DNA of 64,000 nucleotides from the NCBI RefSeq assembly GCF_002995795.1, contig NZ_PVXN01000011.1, positions 1 through 64,000 of the forward strand, read 5' to 3'. The notes under the pieces were generated by a model, which did not search any database, had not been told where the DNA came from, and saw nothing but the letters and a program-made list of their open reading frames with translations. Below, one piece after another: positions 30,357 through 39,766 of this stretch (position 1 is the stretch's first letter; the number at the start of each line of letters is the position of its first letter). The translations under genes and the position numbers were made by a program. The stretch comes from Clostridium thermopalmarium DSM 5974 (lineage in GTDB: Bacteria; Bacillota; Clostridia; Clostridiales; Clostridiaceae).

Positions 30357-30505
30357 CCATTTCATATGGGATGTAAAGACTAAAATTCTATGAATTTCTA
30401 ATGAATTCATAAAAATACTTGCTTTTATAATAAATAAAATCTATCTATCTCGAAATATCTACATTATTTTCTTATTTATATAAAGTTTATTTATCATAAA
30501 ACTTT

Positions 30506-31741
30506 TTACCTATATAAAGGATACTTATAACAGATTTCTTTAACTCTATTTCTTATTTCATCTAAGTTTTTATCTTTATTATCTATTACATAATTAATTA
30601 AGTATGCAATTTCCTTCATTTCTTCTTCTCTGAATCCTCTAGTAGTTACAGCTGGTGTTCCTATTCTTATTCCACTAGTTATAAAAGGACTCTTAGTTTC
30701 AAAAGGAATAGTATTCTTATTTACAGTAATACCTACACTGTCTAAGAGTTTTTCTGCATCCTTGCCTGTTATATCCTTATTTGTTAAGTCTATTAAAAGC
30801 AAATGATTATCTGTTCCACCTGAAACTATTCTAAAATTATATTTTTTTAATTCTTCTTCTAAAACTTTAGCATTTTTAACTACCTGATTTATATATTCCT
30901 TATACTCTGGCTTTAGAGCCTCTCCAAAGCATACCGCTTTAGCTGCGATTATATGCATTAATGGCCCTCCCTGTATGCCTGGGAAAATTGCCTTATCTAA
31001 ATTTTTCGCATATTTTTCTTTGCAAAGAATTGCGCCTCCTCTTGGACCTCTTAAAGTTTTGTGAGTTGTTGTAGTTACAAAATCCGCATAAGGAACTGGT
31101 GAAGGATGATACCCTGCCGCTACAAGCCCTGCAATATGTGCCATATCCACCATAAAATAAGCCCCTACTTCATCGCATATGGACTTTATTCTTTCAAAGT
31201 CTATTATCCTTGAATAAGCACTTGCTCCAGCTACTATCATTTTTGGTTTATGCACAATTGCCAAGTTTCTTAACTCATCATAATCTATAAGTTCTGTTTC
31301 TTTATTTACTCCATAAGATATAAAATTAAACAGCCTTCCTGAGAAGTTTACAGGACTTCCATGAGTCAAATGTCCACCATGGCTTAAATTCATTCCAAGT
31401 ATTGTATCTCCTGGATTTAAAACTGAAAGATATACAGCCATATTAGCTTGAGATCCAGAATGTGGTTGAACATTAGCATGTTCAGCTTTAAATAATGTCT
31501 TAAGTCTTTCTATAGCTAGTTTCTCAACCTTATCTACTTCTTCACAACCACCATAGTATCTTTTATCCGGATACCCCTCTGCATACTTATTTGTAAGACA
31601 TGAACCCATAGCCTCCATTACAGCCTTACTGGTGAAATTCTCTGATGCAATGAGCTCAATATTATGGTTTTGACGACGACTTTCCATTTCTATAATTCCG
31701 TATACTTCTTCATCTACTACTTTTAAGTTATCAAAATTCAT
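30506..31741 (-). CDS. glyA: Serine hydroxymethyltransferase
   Basis: The 411-residue protein has the SHMT signatures [19 protein letters not shown] near 29-47, [20 protein letters not shown], and the PLP-lysine segment [17 protein letters not shown]. It interconverts serine and glycine with tetrahydrofolate in the cytoplasm. AGGAGGAAC lies before the ATG. It has no close operon partner on either side; a weak hairpin (AAAGTTT/AAACTTT) overlaps the stop codon and may end transcription. Confidence 0.97.
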   Translation of the reverse strand: MNFDNLKVVDEEVYGIIEMESRRQNHNIELIASENFTSKAVMEAMGSCLTNKYAEGYPDKRYYGGCEEVDKVEKLAIERLKTLFKAEHANVQPHSGSQANMAVYLSVLNPGDTILGMNLSHGGHLTHGSPVNFSGRLFNFISYGVNKETELIDYDELRNLAIVHKPKMIVAGASAYSRIIDFERIKSICDEVGAYFMVDMAHIAGLVAAGYHPSPVPYADFVTTTTHKTLRGPRGGAILCKEKYAKNLDKAIFPGIQGGPLMHIIAAKAVCFGEALKPEYKEYINQVVKNAKVLEEELKKYNFRIVSGGTDNHLLLIDLTNKDITGKDAEKLLDSVGITVNKNTIPFETKSPFITSGIRIGTPAVTTRGFREEEMKEIAYLINYVIDNKDKNLDEIRNRVKEICYKYPLYR

Positions 31742-32028
31742 ATATTGTTCCTCCTCACTTTATTATTTCTAGCCTAAACTAAATTATTTTTCTCACATAC
31801 AACTATGGTTTCCCCCCTATAGCTTCCTATACTCTTGAGATGAAAGTAAATCACTGTATAATTTAGTGTTAGTTAGATTATAATTCTTTATTCTCATATT
31901 TTCAACAAAGTAAGTATTATTTTCTTTGAATGCATTCATATGAAAATACTTAAAGTAAAGTCTAATAAAAAATTTATAAAAATTGTGATATAATATCATT
32001 ATAATTTCCATAGAAAGGATTAAAATTT
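31742..32028. other. Divergent intergenic region between glyA and the ThrE-type genes
   Basis: It must hold the start of glyA on the minus strand and of the exporter operon on the plus strand. A TATAAT box at 31989-31994 is suitably placed for the plus-strand genes, with no good -35 element. A 64-codon minus-strand frame lies here but has no ribosome site and is not called. Confidence 0.5.
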
Positions 32029-32805
32029 ATGAAAGAAACTGATAGGGTAATTCATCTAGCTGCAGAGGCTGGAAGGATAATTTTACAAAGCGGTGGCGAA
32101 ACTTATAGAGTTGAAGAGACTATACTCAGAATTTGTTATGCATTTAACGTAAAAAAAGCGGATAGTTTTGTTACTCCTACTGGGTTAATGATTTCTCTTA
32201 CAGATAAAGATGGTAAAACCATTTCCCTTGTAAAAAGAATTAGCAGTAGGACTGTTAATCTAGAAAAAATTTCGCAAGTTAACGATCTATCAAGGGCCTT
32301 AAGTAGTAAATCTCTATCTTTAGATTATGTTGAACAAAGATTAGAAGAAATTGATAAAGCTCCTGGCTACAGCGATAAGATTTTAATATTAGCCTCAGCC
32401 CTTATTGCTGGTTTTTTTACTCTTCTATTTGGTGGAAACTTAAGAGACTTTTTTGTTTCATTGCTAATTGGTGTAATTGTTAAATTATTATCTTTATCAC
32501 TTAATAATATACGTATAAATGAATTTTTTATAAATTCTCTTGGTGGAGCAGTAGCTTCTCTAATTGCACTTATAAGTGTATATTTAGGAATTGGTCAAAA
32601 CGAAGATAAAATTATAATTGGTTCCATAATGCTCCTTGTTCCTGGTCTTATAATTACCAATGCTATTAGGGATACAATAGCAGGAGATTTGGTTTCAGGT
32701 ATATCAAGAGCTGTGGAAGCGACTTTTATAGCTATTGCTATTGCAATTGGCTCAGGTACTGTTATAAAGCTTTGGTTTACATATCTTGGAGGGTTCAATA
32801 TATGA
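32029..32805 (+). CDS. ThrE/YjjP-type exporter, large subunit (DUF1212)
   Basis: 258 residues. The soluble N-terminal part (about 1-120) contains the conserved IILQSGGETYRVEETILRIC and DSFVTPTGLMISL; the C-terminal half has about five membrane segments (ILILASALIAGFFTLLFGG, FFVSLLIGVIVKLLSL, IIIGSIMLLVPGLIITNAI). Together with the next gene this makes a split ThrE exporter; in the family, substrates are threonine/serine or dicarboxylates such as succinate. AAAGGA precedes the ATG. The stop overlaps the next start (ATGA), so the two are coupled. Confidence 0.85.
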   Translation: MKETDRVIHLAAEAGRIILQSGGETYRVEETILRICYAFNVKKADSFVTPTGLMISLTDKDGKTISLVKRISSRTVNLEKISQVNDLSRALSSKSLSLDYVEQRLEEIDKAPGYSDKILILASALIAGFFTLLFGGNLRDFFVSLLIGVIVKLLSLSLNNIRINEFFINSLGGAVASLIALISVYLGIGQNEDKIIIGSIMLLVPGLIITNAIRDTIAGDLVSGISRAVEATFIAIAIAIGSGTVIKLWFTYLGGFNI

Positions 32806-33239
32806 TTTTGAATTCAATATATGCTCTATTATCCAGTTTAGGTTTTGCATTTCTATTTAATATTAGAGGAAAAAACTTAATTTTTACCTCTTTTGGCGGA
32901 GCCATAGGTTGGTTTCTTTATCTTTTATTCATTAATCATTCTTTTTCAAAAGTATTTGCTTTATTCATAGCTTCTATATCCGTAAGCGTTTATTCAGAAA
33001 TCATGGCAAGAGTTTTAAAATCTCCTGTTACTATATTTTTAATTTGTGGTATAATTCCTCTAGTACCGGGAGCCGGAATGTACTATACTATGTACGAAAT
33101 CACCATGGGTAATATTAATGCTTCTCTATCTATAGGTTTAGAAACTATAAGCAGCGCTGGGGCTATTGCTGTTGCTACAGTTTTAGTAGCCTCAACTACG
33201 AAAGTTATAGTTATGTTAAAAAAGGCACATAATGCTTAA
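32802..33239 (+). CDS. ThrE/YjjB-type exporter, small subunit (DUF3815)
   Basis: 145 residues from ATG at 32802, which has GGAGG eight bases upstream; an earlier in-frame start at 32772 lies inside the previous gene and is rejected. About four membrane segments are visible (SIYALLSSLGFAFLFNI, AIGWFLYLLFINHSF, IFLICGIIPLVPGAGMYY, GAIAVATVLVASTTKVIV), with the family motif IPLVPGAGMYYT. It forms an exporter with the previous product in the cytoplasmic membrane. Confidence 0.85.
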   Translation: MILNSIYALLSSLGFAFLFNIRGKNLIFTSFGGAIGWFLYLLFINHSFSKVFALFIASISVSVYSEIMARVLKSPVTIFLICGIIPLVPGAGMYYTMYEITMGNINASLSIGLETISSAGAIAVATVLVASTTKVIVMLKKAHNA

Positions 33240-33257
33240 AACATTATGCGCCTTACT

Positions 33258-33527
33258 TTACTTCATAAACATAGTTAAAGTGGCTACTAACTCATCTATT
33301 TTGGCTTCGTAATCACTATCTTTTTTATCTCCCATGCATTCCTTAGCATAATTTTGAAGTATTAATGCACCTACTTTATTTATAGCAGCTCTAACTGCTG
33401 CTACCTGAACTAATACATCTTTACAACAAATATTACTTTCCATCATTTTCTCTATGCCTTTTACCTGACCTTCTATTCTTCTAAGTCTTACTTGTATATC
33501 TTTCTTGCTATTCTTCTCATTTGCCAT
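33258..33527 (-). CDS. CsoR/FrmR-family metal- or thiol-sensing repressor
   Basis: The 89-residue all-helical protein has the family signature RLRRIEGQVKGIEKMMES followed by CCKDVLVQVAAVRAAINKVGALIL. Copper CsoR proteins use a Cys-His-Cys ligand set; here Cys35 and Cys64 are kept but the His position four before the second Cys is Tyr60 (QNYAKEC). Loss of that His is seen in persulfide sensors of the CstR type, so the signal may be sulfur species rather than copper, or another metal. An adjacent Cys34 is present. Its promoter carries a CsoR-like operator. No copper pump gene is next to it. Confidence 0.85.
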   Translation of the reverse strand: MANEKNSKKDIQVRLRRIEGQVKGIEKMMESNICCKDVLVQVAAVRAAINKVGALILQNYAKECMGDKKDSDYEAKIDELVATLTMFMK

Positions 33528-33553
33528 GATATTAATCCCTACCCTTTATTACA

Positions 33554-33656
33554 GATTAGAAATTAAAAGTTAGAAACCCAAATCACTATTATTGTTGCCT
33601 TCTAACTTATAATGTATAATATCTAACCTTTAACACTTGAATTGTAATTTCTAACC
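33554..33656. repeat. Inverted repeat in the csoR-like leader
   Basis: GATTAGAAATTA (33554-33565) and TAATTTCTAACC (33645-33656) pair at 11 of 12 positions; inside, further copies of TTAGAA/TTCTAA and GTTAGA occur. The element looks like a short non-coding intergenic repeat, possibly a remnant of a small miniature element, and it would lie in the 5' leader of the repressor gene. Confidence 0.5.
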
Positions 33657-33666
33657 CGAGCCTGTT

Positions 33667-33683
33667 ATACCTATGCCCCGTAT
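33667..33683 (-). promoter_or_regulatory. Candidate CsoR-type operator
   Basis: ATACCTATGCCCCGTAT has inverted ATAC/GTAT ends around a C/G-rich core, unusual in this AT-rich DNA and similar in layout to the ATACCC...GGGGTAT sites of Firmicute CsoR proteins. It lies about 9-25 bases downstream of the predicted start point, where bound repressor would block transcription. Confidence 0.55.
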
Positions 33684-33698
33684 CTAACATTCAAATAG

Positions 33699-33727
33699 AT
33701 TATATCATTATGCTTTTTTAATTTCAA
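33699..33727 (-). promoter_or_regulatory. Sigma-A promoter of the csoR-like gene
   Basis: TTGAAA (33722-33727) and TATAAT (33699-33704) are separated by 17 bases. The start point is near 33692, giving a leader of about 165 bases. The -35 element starts directly after the 3' end of the 6S RNA. Confidence 0.72.
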
Positions 33728-33728
33728 T

Positions 33729-33918
33729 AAAAAATTCCTGCTCTACCGTAAAGCAAGTAATAGTTGAACCTGTTCCTAAACAGGTGGGCATCTCCTTTTT
33801 GCTTCCTGTCCTTTAAATAATATTAAAGTTTCATTCCACAAAAAGAGTCCGATTCCCTCATTAATAAGTGTTGGGTCAATATATACTTGCATTACCAATA
33901 TCGCAGGAATTTTTATTT
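33729..33918 (-). ncRNA. ssrS: 6S RNA
   Basis: A rod-like RNA of about 190 bases is predicted. The ends close as a 12-bp stem (AAAAATTCCTGC near 33914-33903 with GCAGGAATTTTT near 33741-33730); GCAAGTA/TACTTGC continue the stem; CTCTTTTTG pairs with CAAAAAGGAG beyond a large central bulge; the 3' side of the bulge holds the hairpin ACCTGTT/AACAGGT. This is the 6S RNA architecture that mimics an open promoter and binds RNA polymerase. The position just after aspS is that of bsrA (6S-1) in B. subtilis. A TATAAT box lies at 33926-33931. The T-rich 3' arm probably terminates it. Confidence 0.85.
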
Positions 33919-33970
33919 CAATTATATTATACTACATTTTCTCTAAATTATAATATATATTTCATAAGAT

Positions 33971-35752
33971 TTAATTATTTGATTGCAGATTTATTCCTAA
34001 CTCTCTTAATTGTTTATCATCTACTACATTCGGAGCCTCAGTAAGAGGACAATAAGCATTTTGATTCTTAGGAAATGCTATAACATCCTTTATATTATCT
34101 GTTCCTGCTAAGAACATAATCATTCTATCAAATCCATAGGCTAATCCACCATGTGGAGGTGGTCCAAATTTAAAGGCATTTAGTAGGAACCCAAATCTTT
34201 CCCATGCGCTTTCCTTTGTAAACCCAAGGACATTAAACATTTTTTCTTGAAGAGCAGTATCATGTATTCTTATACTTCCTCCTCCAAGCTCTTCTCCATT
34301 TAATACTATGTCATATGCCTTTGCTCTAACTCTTCCTGGATCTGTTTCTAGATAAGGTATATCTTCCTCCATAGGCATTGTAAATGGATGATGTTCAGCT
34401 TGATATCTTCCTTCTTCTTCGTTATATGATAATAATGGGAATTCAGTAACCCATACAAATTTGAATTCTTTATTATCCTTTAGCATCTCTAATTTTTTAG
34501 CCATCTCCAATCTTAAAGCACCAAGAGATTGAAGAACCACACTATCTTTATCTGCAACTATCAATATTAAATCTCCAGGAACAGCATTTAGTTTTGAAAT
34601 TATTCCCTTAATTTCTTCTTCTTTTAAGAACTTTGAAATCGGAGATTTAATTTCTTCTTCTTTATATGCAATCCATGCAAGACCTTTTGCTTTAAATGTC
34701 TTTACAAATTCAGTAAGCTTATCTATTTGTTTTCTTCCCATGTCAGCACTGTTAGGTACTTTTATAGCTCTTACACTTCCACCTGATTCTATTGCATCTT
34801 TAAACACCTTAAACTCAACATTCTTAACTACATCAGTTATATTATTGATCTCCATGCCGAATCTTAAATCTGGTTTATCAGAACCATATTTGTCCATAGC
34901 TTCTTTATATGTTATTCTTTGTATAGGAAGTTGTATCTCTACATTTGCTACTTCTTTAAAGACTCTTTGAATTAATCTTTCGTTTAAGTCAATAACATCT
35001 TCCATATCTACAAAAGAAAGTTCCATATCAATCTGAGTAAATTCTGGCTGTCTATTAGCTCTTAAATCTTCATCTCTAAAGCATTTAGTTATCTGGAAAT
35101 ACTTATCATATCCTGATACCATTAATAATTGCTTAAATAATTGTGGTGATTGAGGTAGTGCATAAAACATACCTGGATAGTTTCTACTTGGAACAAGATA
35201 GTCTCTAGCTCCTTCTGGAGTGCTCTTAGTAAGCATTGGAGTTTCTATTTCTAAAAACCCATTCTCATCCATAAAATCTCTTACTACTTTAGCTGTTTTA
35301 TGTCTTATTTTAAATATTCTCTGAATATCTGGTCTTCTAAGATCTAAAAATCTATATTTTAACCTTACTGCCTCGTCCGTATCAAGATTTTCTTTTATGT
35401 ATATAGGTGGAGTTTCTGATTCAGATAATATCTTTATACTTTCTCCTTTTAATTCAACCATTCCTGTAGGCATATTTTCATTAGGAGATTCTCTTCTAAC
35501 AATTTCCCCCTCTACAGCTATACAATATTCTGACTTTACTAAATCAGCCTTTTCAAAAGCTTCTTTATTTATTTTTTCACCAAAGACAACTTGAAGAATT
35601 CCTTCTCTATCTCTAAGGTCTACAAAAACAAGTCCTCCTAAATTTCTCTTCCTCTGGACCCATCCCATAACTACATGTTTTTGTCCTATATGTGACTCTC
35701 TAAGTTCACCACACATTATGGTTCTCTTAAGGCCACCTAATGTTTCTCCCAT
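33971..35752 (-). CDS. aspS: Aspartyl-tRNA synthetase
   Basis: The 593-residue bacterial-type enzyme has an N-terminal OB anticodon-binding domain (HVVMGWVQRKRNLGGLVFVDLRDREGILQVVF), class II motif 2 region (FRDEDLRANRQPEFTQIDMELSF), the bacterial insertion domain and motif 3 (GLAYGFDRMIMFLAG). It charges tRNA-Asp. GGGAGG precedes the ATG. It lies 44 bases after hisS, the usual Firmicute hisS-aspS pair; no T-box leader is seen between them. Confidence 0.97.
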   Translation of the reverse strand: MGETLGGLKRTIMCGELRESHIGQKHVVMGWVQRKRNLGGLVFVDLRDREGILQVVFGEKINKEAFEKADLVKSEYCIAVEGEIVRRESPNENMPTGMVELKGESIKILSESETPPIYIKENLDTDEAVRLKYRFLDLRRPDIQRIFKIRHKTAKVVRDFMDENGFLEIETPMLTKSTPEGARDYLVPSRNYPGMFYALPQSPQLFKQLLMVSGYDKYFQITKCFRDEDLRANRQPEFTQIDMELSFVDMEDVIDLNERLIQRVFKEVANVEIQLPIQRITYKEAMDKYGSDKPDLRFGMEINNITDVVKNVEFKVFKDAIESGGSVRAIKVPNSADMGRKQIDKLTEFVKTFKAKGLAWIAYKEEEIKSPISKFLKEEEIKGIISKLNAVPGDLILIVADKDSVVLQSLGALRLEMAKKLEMLKDNKEFKFVWVTEFPLLSYNEEEGRYQAEHHPFTMPMEEDIPYLETDPGRVRAKAYDIVLNGEELGGGSIRIHDTALQEKMFNVLGFTKESAWERFGFLLNAFKFGPPPHGGLAYGFDRMIMFLAGTDNIKDVIAFPKNQNAYCPLTEAPNVVDDKQLRELGINLQSNN

Positions 35753-35796
35753 TCTTTCTTCCTCCCATTCTTATTAGTAACCATTGACAATCTTCA

Positions 35797-37050
35797 TTAA
35801 ACTTCTTTTACAAGTTTTACTATTTCATCCAGGTTGTTTAGTGATACTTCAATCTGGTTTCCATCTTCCATTCTTTTAAGTTTTGCTTTGCCTTCTGATA
35901 TTTCTGTATCCCCTATAATCATACTATAAATTGCGGCAATTTTATTTGCATATTTCATTTGAGCCTTGACAGATTTACCCATATGGTCACAATCTGCTTT
36001 TATACCTTTTTGTCTTAAAGCATTAGTTATTTTTAAACTTTCTATTTTCCCTTTTTCGCCCATAGAACCTATATATACATCCATATAATTTGGTTCAGGA
36101 ATTGATATGTTATTTTCTTCTAAGGTCAAAAGAAGTCTTTCAATTCCCATACCAAATCCTACTGCTGGTGTTGATTTTCCTCCTATTTGTTCAATAAGAT
36201 TATTATATCTTCCACCACCGCACACAGTTATATCATTATTGATTATTTCAAATACTGTTTTTGTATAATAATCAAGACCTCTAACTATATAAGGGTTAAC
36301 TTTATATGTAATATTAAGAGCTTCTAAATATTTTTTTAAATTTTCAAAATGCTCCTTGCAATCATCACAAACATAATCTAATATTATAGGAGCATCTTTT
36401 CCTACTTCCTTGCATTTTTTGTTTTTGCAGTCCAAAATTCTCATTGGATTTCTATCGTATCTGCTCTTACATGTATCACAAAGCTCTTCATATCTTTCAT
36501 TGAAATAATTTTTTAAAGCTTCATTATACTTACTTCTACATTCTGGACAACCTATGTTATTTATGTTTAATTCCAAATTATTTATACCAAAATTTTTAAA
36601 GGCTGTCATAGCTAAATTTATAACTTCAGCATCCACAGAAGCTTCTGTAGAACCAAAAATCTCTATCCCAAACTGATGATGCTGTCTTAATCTGCCTTTT
36701 TGAACATTCTCATATCTAAATACTGGAGTAAAATAATACATTTTTATAGGTAAGGCTTCATTAAAAAGTCCATGTTCAATAAAAGCTCTTGCAGCTGGGG
36801 CTGTTCCTTCTGCCTTTAATGTAACACTTCTATTTCCTTTATCTAAAAAAGTATACATTTCCTTTTGAACTACGTCTGTAGTTTCACCAACTCCTCTTTC
36901 AAAAAGCTCAGTATGCTCGAATATAGGAGTTCTAATTTCTCTGCATCCATATAGTTTTGCTATGTTACTTAGTTTTTCCTCTATATACTGCCATTTATAT
37001 GAATCCATAGGAAGCAAATCCTTTGTACCCTTTGGAGCTTGGATGGCCAT
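35797..37050 (-). CDS. hisS: Histidyl-tRNA synthetase
   Basis: 417 residues from ATG at 37050, preceded by AAAGGAG; an upstream in-frame ATG at 37074 lacks a ribosome site. Class II features: [12 protein letters not shown] start, motif 2 [23 protein letters not shown], HisA motifs ([28 protein letters not shown]) and GMGIERLL. A zinc-ligand-like cysteine set ([31 protein letters not shown]) lies within 170-240 and is found in many clostridial enzymes. It charges tRNA-His. Confidence 0.96.
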   Translation of the reverse strand: MAIQAPKGTKDLLPMDSYKWQYIEEKLSNIAKLYGCREIRTPIFEHTELFERGVGETTDVVQKEMYTFLDKGNRSVTLKAEGTAPAARAFIEHGLFNEALPIKMYYFTPVFRYENVQKGRLRQHHQFGIEIFGSTEASVDAEVINLAMTAFKNFGINNLELNINNIGCPECRSKYNEALKNYFNERYEELCDTCKSRYDRNPMRILDCKNKKCKEVGKDAPIILDYVCDDCKEHFENLKKYLEALNITYKVNPYIVRGLDYYTKTVFEIINNDITVCGGGRYNNLIEQIGGKSTPAVGFGMGIERLLLTLEENNISIPEPNYMDVYIGSMGEKGKIESLKITNALRQKGIKADCDHMGKSVKAQMKYANKIAAIYSMIIGDTEISEGKAKLKRMEDGNQIEVSLNNLDEIVKLVKEV

Positions 37051-37132
37051 ATTTTCACTCTCCTTTTGTTTCATGAATTAGTCATTGCACTAAGTATAAA
37101 TTATAAAACCAAAATGAGAAACTGTAAACTGT

Positions 37133-38560
37133 TTACTCATAAAGAGCTTCTAAAAACCTTATTTTTCCTTCTACTTTCTCTTTTATCCTATTTATATATT
37201 CTTTAACATCTTTTAAATTTCCAAATCTCTCTATTTTATTTGTTTCTAAGAAAACTGCTTTAGTTACAGCATCTGCTCCTAGGGCTATTATAGTTTGTTT
37301 ATCTTCAATCATTTCAATATTATATAATCCTTCTTTGTTAGGCTTACAATATCCCACATTCTCCATATTGCCAACCATATTCTTTTGTCTATACATATAA
37401 TAAGGTTTCATATCAAGTCTTTTAGCCAATTCAGCAGTTTCCTCATACATTTGAATCAATTCATCTTGCTGTTTCATTTCTAACTTTTTATTAAAAATCT
37501 GCTCATGAAGTATTGAGGCTCTCTTTAAAGACATTCCATGTACCGTTATACTATCTGGATTCAGTTTTAAAATTTCCGAACAAGTTTTCTCTATATGTCT
37601 TAATCCCTCATTTGGTAATCCAACTATAATGTCCATATTAATATTTTCAAAACCTAACTCTCTAGCTAAGTTAAACTTATCTATTATATCTTGAACAGTA
37701 TGATTTCTCCCAATAGCTTTAAGAGTATCATCATTCATAGTTTGAGGATTAATGCTTATTCTGTTCACATTGAACTCTTTCATTGACTTTAGCTTGCCTT
37801 CAGTTATACTATCAGGCCTTCCACATTCTACATTAAATTCCTTTACAGCTCTTCCTTTCACAAAGCTTTCATATATTTTACATAAAATGCTTCTAAATTC
37901 TTCATCGTTTATAGCAGTTGGTGTGCCTCCTCCAAAGTAAACGCATTCTATATTAAGTCCTTTGATTTCAATAAACTTTTTTATTTCTTCAATTTCATAG
38001 CTTAAGGCCTCAAGATAAGGAGTTACTAAATTTCTACAGCTTCTTATAGGGTTTGAGGCAAAAGAACAATATAAACATCTTGTAGGACAAAATGGCATAC
38101 CAATATATATGCTTATAGTTTTAGAATCCTTGTTTACCTTTTCTTTTTCAACCTTTGCTACATCTATACAAAGCTTTGCCTTATCTTCTCTTACGAATCT
38201 TTTATTCTTAAAAAATTTTATTATTTCATCTTCACTTAATCCTCTGTCCATCATGTCAAGAGCTATTTTTGTAGGTCTTATTCCTATAAGTATTCCCCAA
38301 GGAAGCTCTTTCCCTGTTCTATCTTTTAAATACCTAAAAACAGATTCTCTAACCTGCTCTTTAATATTCACTTCATTATTTATTTTAAAATTTCTAAACT
38401 TCTCATCTTTGCCCTTTATAGAAAGCTTATTTTTAATTATATCAACTTCATAATCATAATCTTTATCTACAAAATCAATATTTGTAAAGCTATAAAAAAG
38501 ATTAAACATATGATATACATCATAGCGATAAGCTTCATCATTTAATTTTATCTTTATCAT
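37133..38560 (-). CDS. hemZ: Radical SAM coproporphyrinogen III dehydrogenase-like protein HemZ
   Basis: 475 residues from the ATG at 38560 (AAAAGGGGTG upstream; an earlier in-frame ATG at 38620 adds 20 residues). The radical SAM cluster motif is CPTRCLYCSF; YFGGGTPT and ECGRPDSIT follow as in HemN-like proteins. An extra 150-residue N-terminal domain is typical of HemZ. The annotated role is oxygen-independent coproporphyrinogen oxidation, though some HemN-like proteins are heme chaperones; activity is inferred. Confidence 0.88.
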   Translation of the reverse strand: MIKIKLNDEAYRYDVYHMFNLFYSFTNIDFVDKDYDYEVDIIKNKLSIKGKDEKFRNFKINNEVNIKEQVRESVFRYLKDRTGKELPWGILIGIRPTKIALDMMDRGLSEDEIIKFFKNKRFVREDKAKLCIDVAKVEKEKVNKDSKTISIYIGMPFCPTRCLYCSFASNPIRSCRNLVTPYLEALSYEIEEIKKFIEIKGLNIECVYFGGGTPTAINDEEFRSILCKIYESFVKGRAVKEFNVECGRPDSITEGKLKSMKEFNVNRISINPQTMNDDTLKAIGRNHTVQDIIDKFNLARELGFENINMDIIVGLPNEGLRHIEKTCSEILKLNPDSITVHGMSLKRASILHEQIFNKKLEMKQQDELIQMYEETAELAKRLDMKPYYMYRQKNMVGNMENVGYCKPNKEGLYNIEMIEDKQTIIALGADAVTKAVFLETNKIERFGNLKDVKEYINRIKEKVEGKIRFLEALYE

Positions 38561-38611
38561 TATTTTTTGCTTCACCCCTTTTGGCATTAAGCAGCATCCA
38601 GTAACAAATTT

Positions 38612-38623
38612 AATTGTCAATTT
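38612..38623. repeat. AATTGACAAT-type palindromic motif before hemZ
   Basis: The sequence TAATTGTCAATTT near 38611-38623 repeats the core of the palindrome between flgL and fliW. It lies in the gap between the MBL hydrolase stop and hemZ start. Confidence 0.5.
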
Positions 38624-39229
38624 TTAAAGAAATGGATTATGTTCTCTTTCAAAGCCAATGCTGCTTTTACCTTCGTGTCCAGGAAGAACAATTATATCAT
38701 CACTAAGAGACATAAGCTTAGTCTTTATGCTACTTATTAACTCCCTATAGTCCCCTCCTAGAAAATCCGTTCTTCCAATGGAGCCATGAAATAAAGTATC
38801 TCCTGTAAATATTACATTGTTAACCAAAAAACACATTCCTCCTGGAGTATGCCCTGGGGTTTCAATACATATAATTTCAAGATCTCCAAGCCTTAATACA
38901 TCTCCATCTTTTATATCCTTATCTTCCTCAGTTACATTCCAGAGAAAGCCGAAAACTCCTCCTCTTCCATTCATAAGTTCTTTATCCTTCCTATTTATAT
39001 AAACAGGAATATTATAATTCTTCTTTAGTTCTTCAACGCCTCCAACATGATCTATGTGTCCATGTGTTAATAGTATAAATTTGGGTTCTATTTTAGAATT
39101 ATTTATTTCTTTTATAAGTACATCTGCATCTCCACCTGGATCTATTACACATCCAACTCTTGTATTTTCATCATATAGTATATAGCAATTTGCACCATAA
39201 ATTCCTGCAGGAATTCTCTTTATTTTCAT
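38624..39229 (-). CDS. MBL-fold metallo-hydrolase (glyoxalase II-like)
   Basis: 201 residues with the metallo-beta-lactamase motif THGHIDH near 55-61, further metal ligands in TPGHTPGG (His) and FTGDTLFHGSIGR (Asp) and a C-terminal LPGHEGKSS (His). This is the dinuclear zinc/iron hydrolase core of the YqgX/GloB group; a true glyoxalase II C-terminal domain is lacking. The substrate is unknown. The gene is between dtd and hemZ on the same strand. Confidence 0.88.
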   Translation of the reverse strand: MKIKRIPAGIYGANCYILYDENTRVGCVIDPGGDADVLIKEINNSKIEPKFILLTHGHIDHVGGVEELKKNYNIPVYINRKDKELMNGRGGVFGFLWNVTEEDKDIKDGDVLRLGDLEIICIETPGHTPGGMCFLVNNVIFTGDTLFHGSIGRTDFLGGDYRELISSIKTKLMSLSDDIIVLPGHEGKSSIGFEREHNPFL

Positions 39230-39257
39230 TCTACTAACTCCTTTTTATAATAATATT

Positions 39258-39707
39258 CTAAAAAGTTTTTTTACTGTCTATCATTAAAGTAACAGGGCCA
39301 TCATTTTTTATGTCAACTTCCATCTCTGCTCCAAAAACACCTGTTTCAACTTTATCCAGTTCTTGCCTACACAAATTTACAAAATCTAAATAAAGCTTTT
39401 TGGCTTCTTCTCCTCCAAGAGCTTCCATAAAATTAGGCCTTCTTCCTTTTCTACAGTCTCCATATAATGTGAACTGAGAAACAATAAGAAGTTCTCCTCC
39501 TACTTCTTTTAATGATTTATTAAGCTTTCCATCTTCATCTTCAAATACTCTTAGATTTATAATTTTATCCTTCAAATACTTAGCATCTTCTATAGTATCA
39601 TTTTTTGATATACCTAATAATACGTTAAATCCTTTTTTTATTTCTCCAACAATATTACCGTCTACTTTTACTTTAGAACATTTGACTCTTTGGACCACAG
39701 CCCTCAT
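39258..39707 (-). CDS. dtd: D-aminoacyl-tRNA deacylase
   Basis: 149 residues from ATG at 39707, preceded by GGGGTG. The start [23 protein letters not shown], the [17 protein letters not shown] active-site segment and the cis-proline motif [10 protein letters not shown] define the family. It hydrolyses D-amino acids from tRNA. Position after relA is the same as in B. subtilis. Confidence 0.96.
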   Translation of the reverse strand: MRAVVQRVKCSKVKVDGNIVGEIKKGFNVLLGISKNDTIEDAKYLKDKIINLRVFEDEDGKLNKSLKEVGGELLIVSQFTLYGDCRKGRRPNFMEALGGEEAKKLYLDFVNLCRQELDKVETGVFGAEMEVDIKNDGPVTLMIDSKKTF

Positions 39708-39766
39708 TATTCTACACCCCATTTATATATTTTATAACTAAAATTAAAGTATATAGAACTAACACT

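Noticed and set aside
31817-32011. A 64-codon minus-strand open frame upstream of the ThrE-type genes
   Set aside because: No ribosome site, no recognisable motif, A/T-rich composition, and it covers the promoter region of the divergent exporter operon.
37051-37132. A T-box leader before hisS
   Set aside because: The gap to hemZ is too short, and no T-box sequence or terminator/antiterminator was found.
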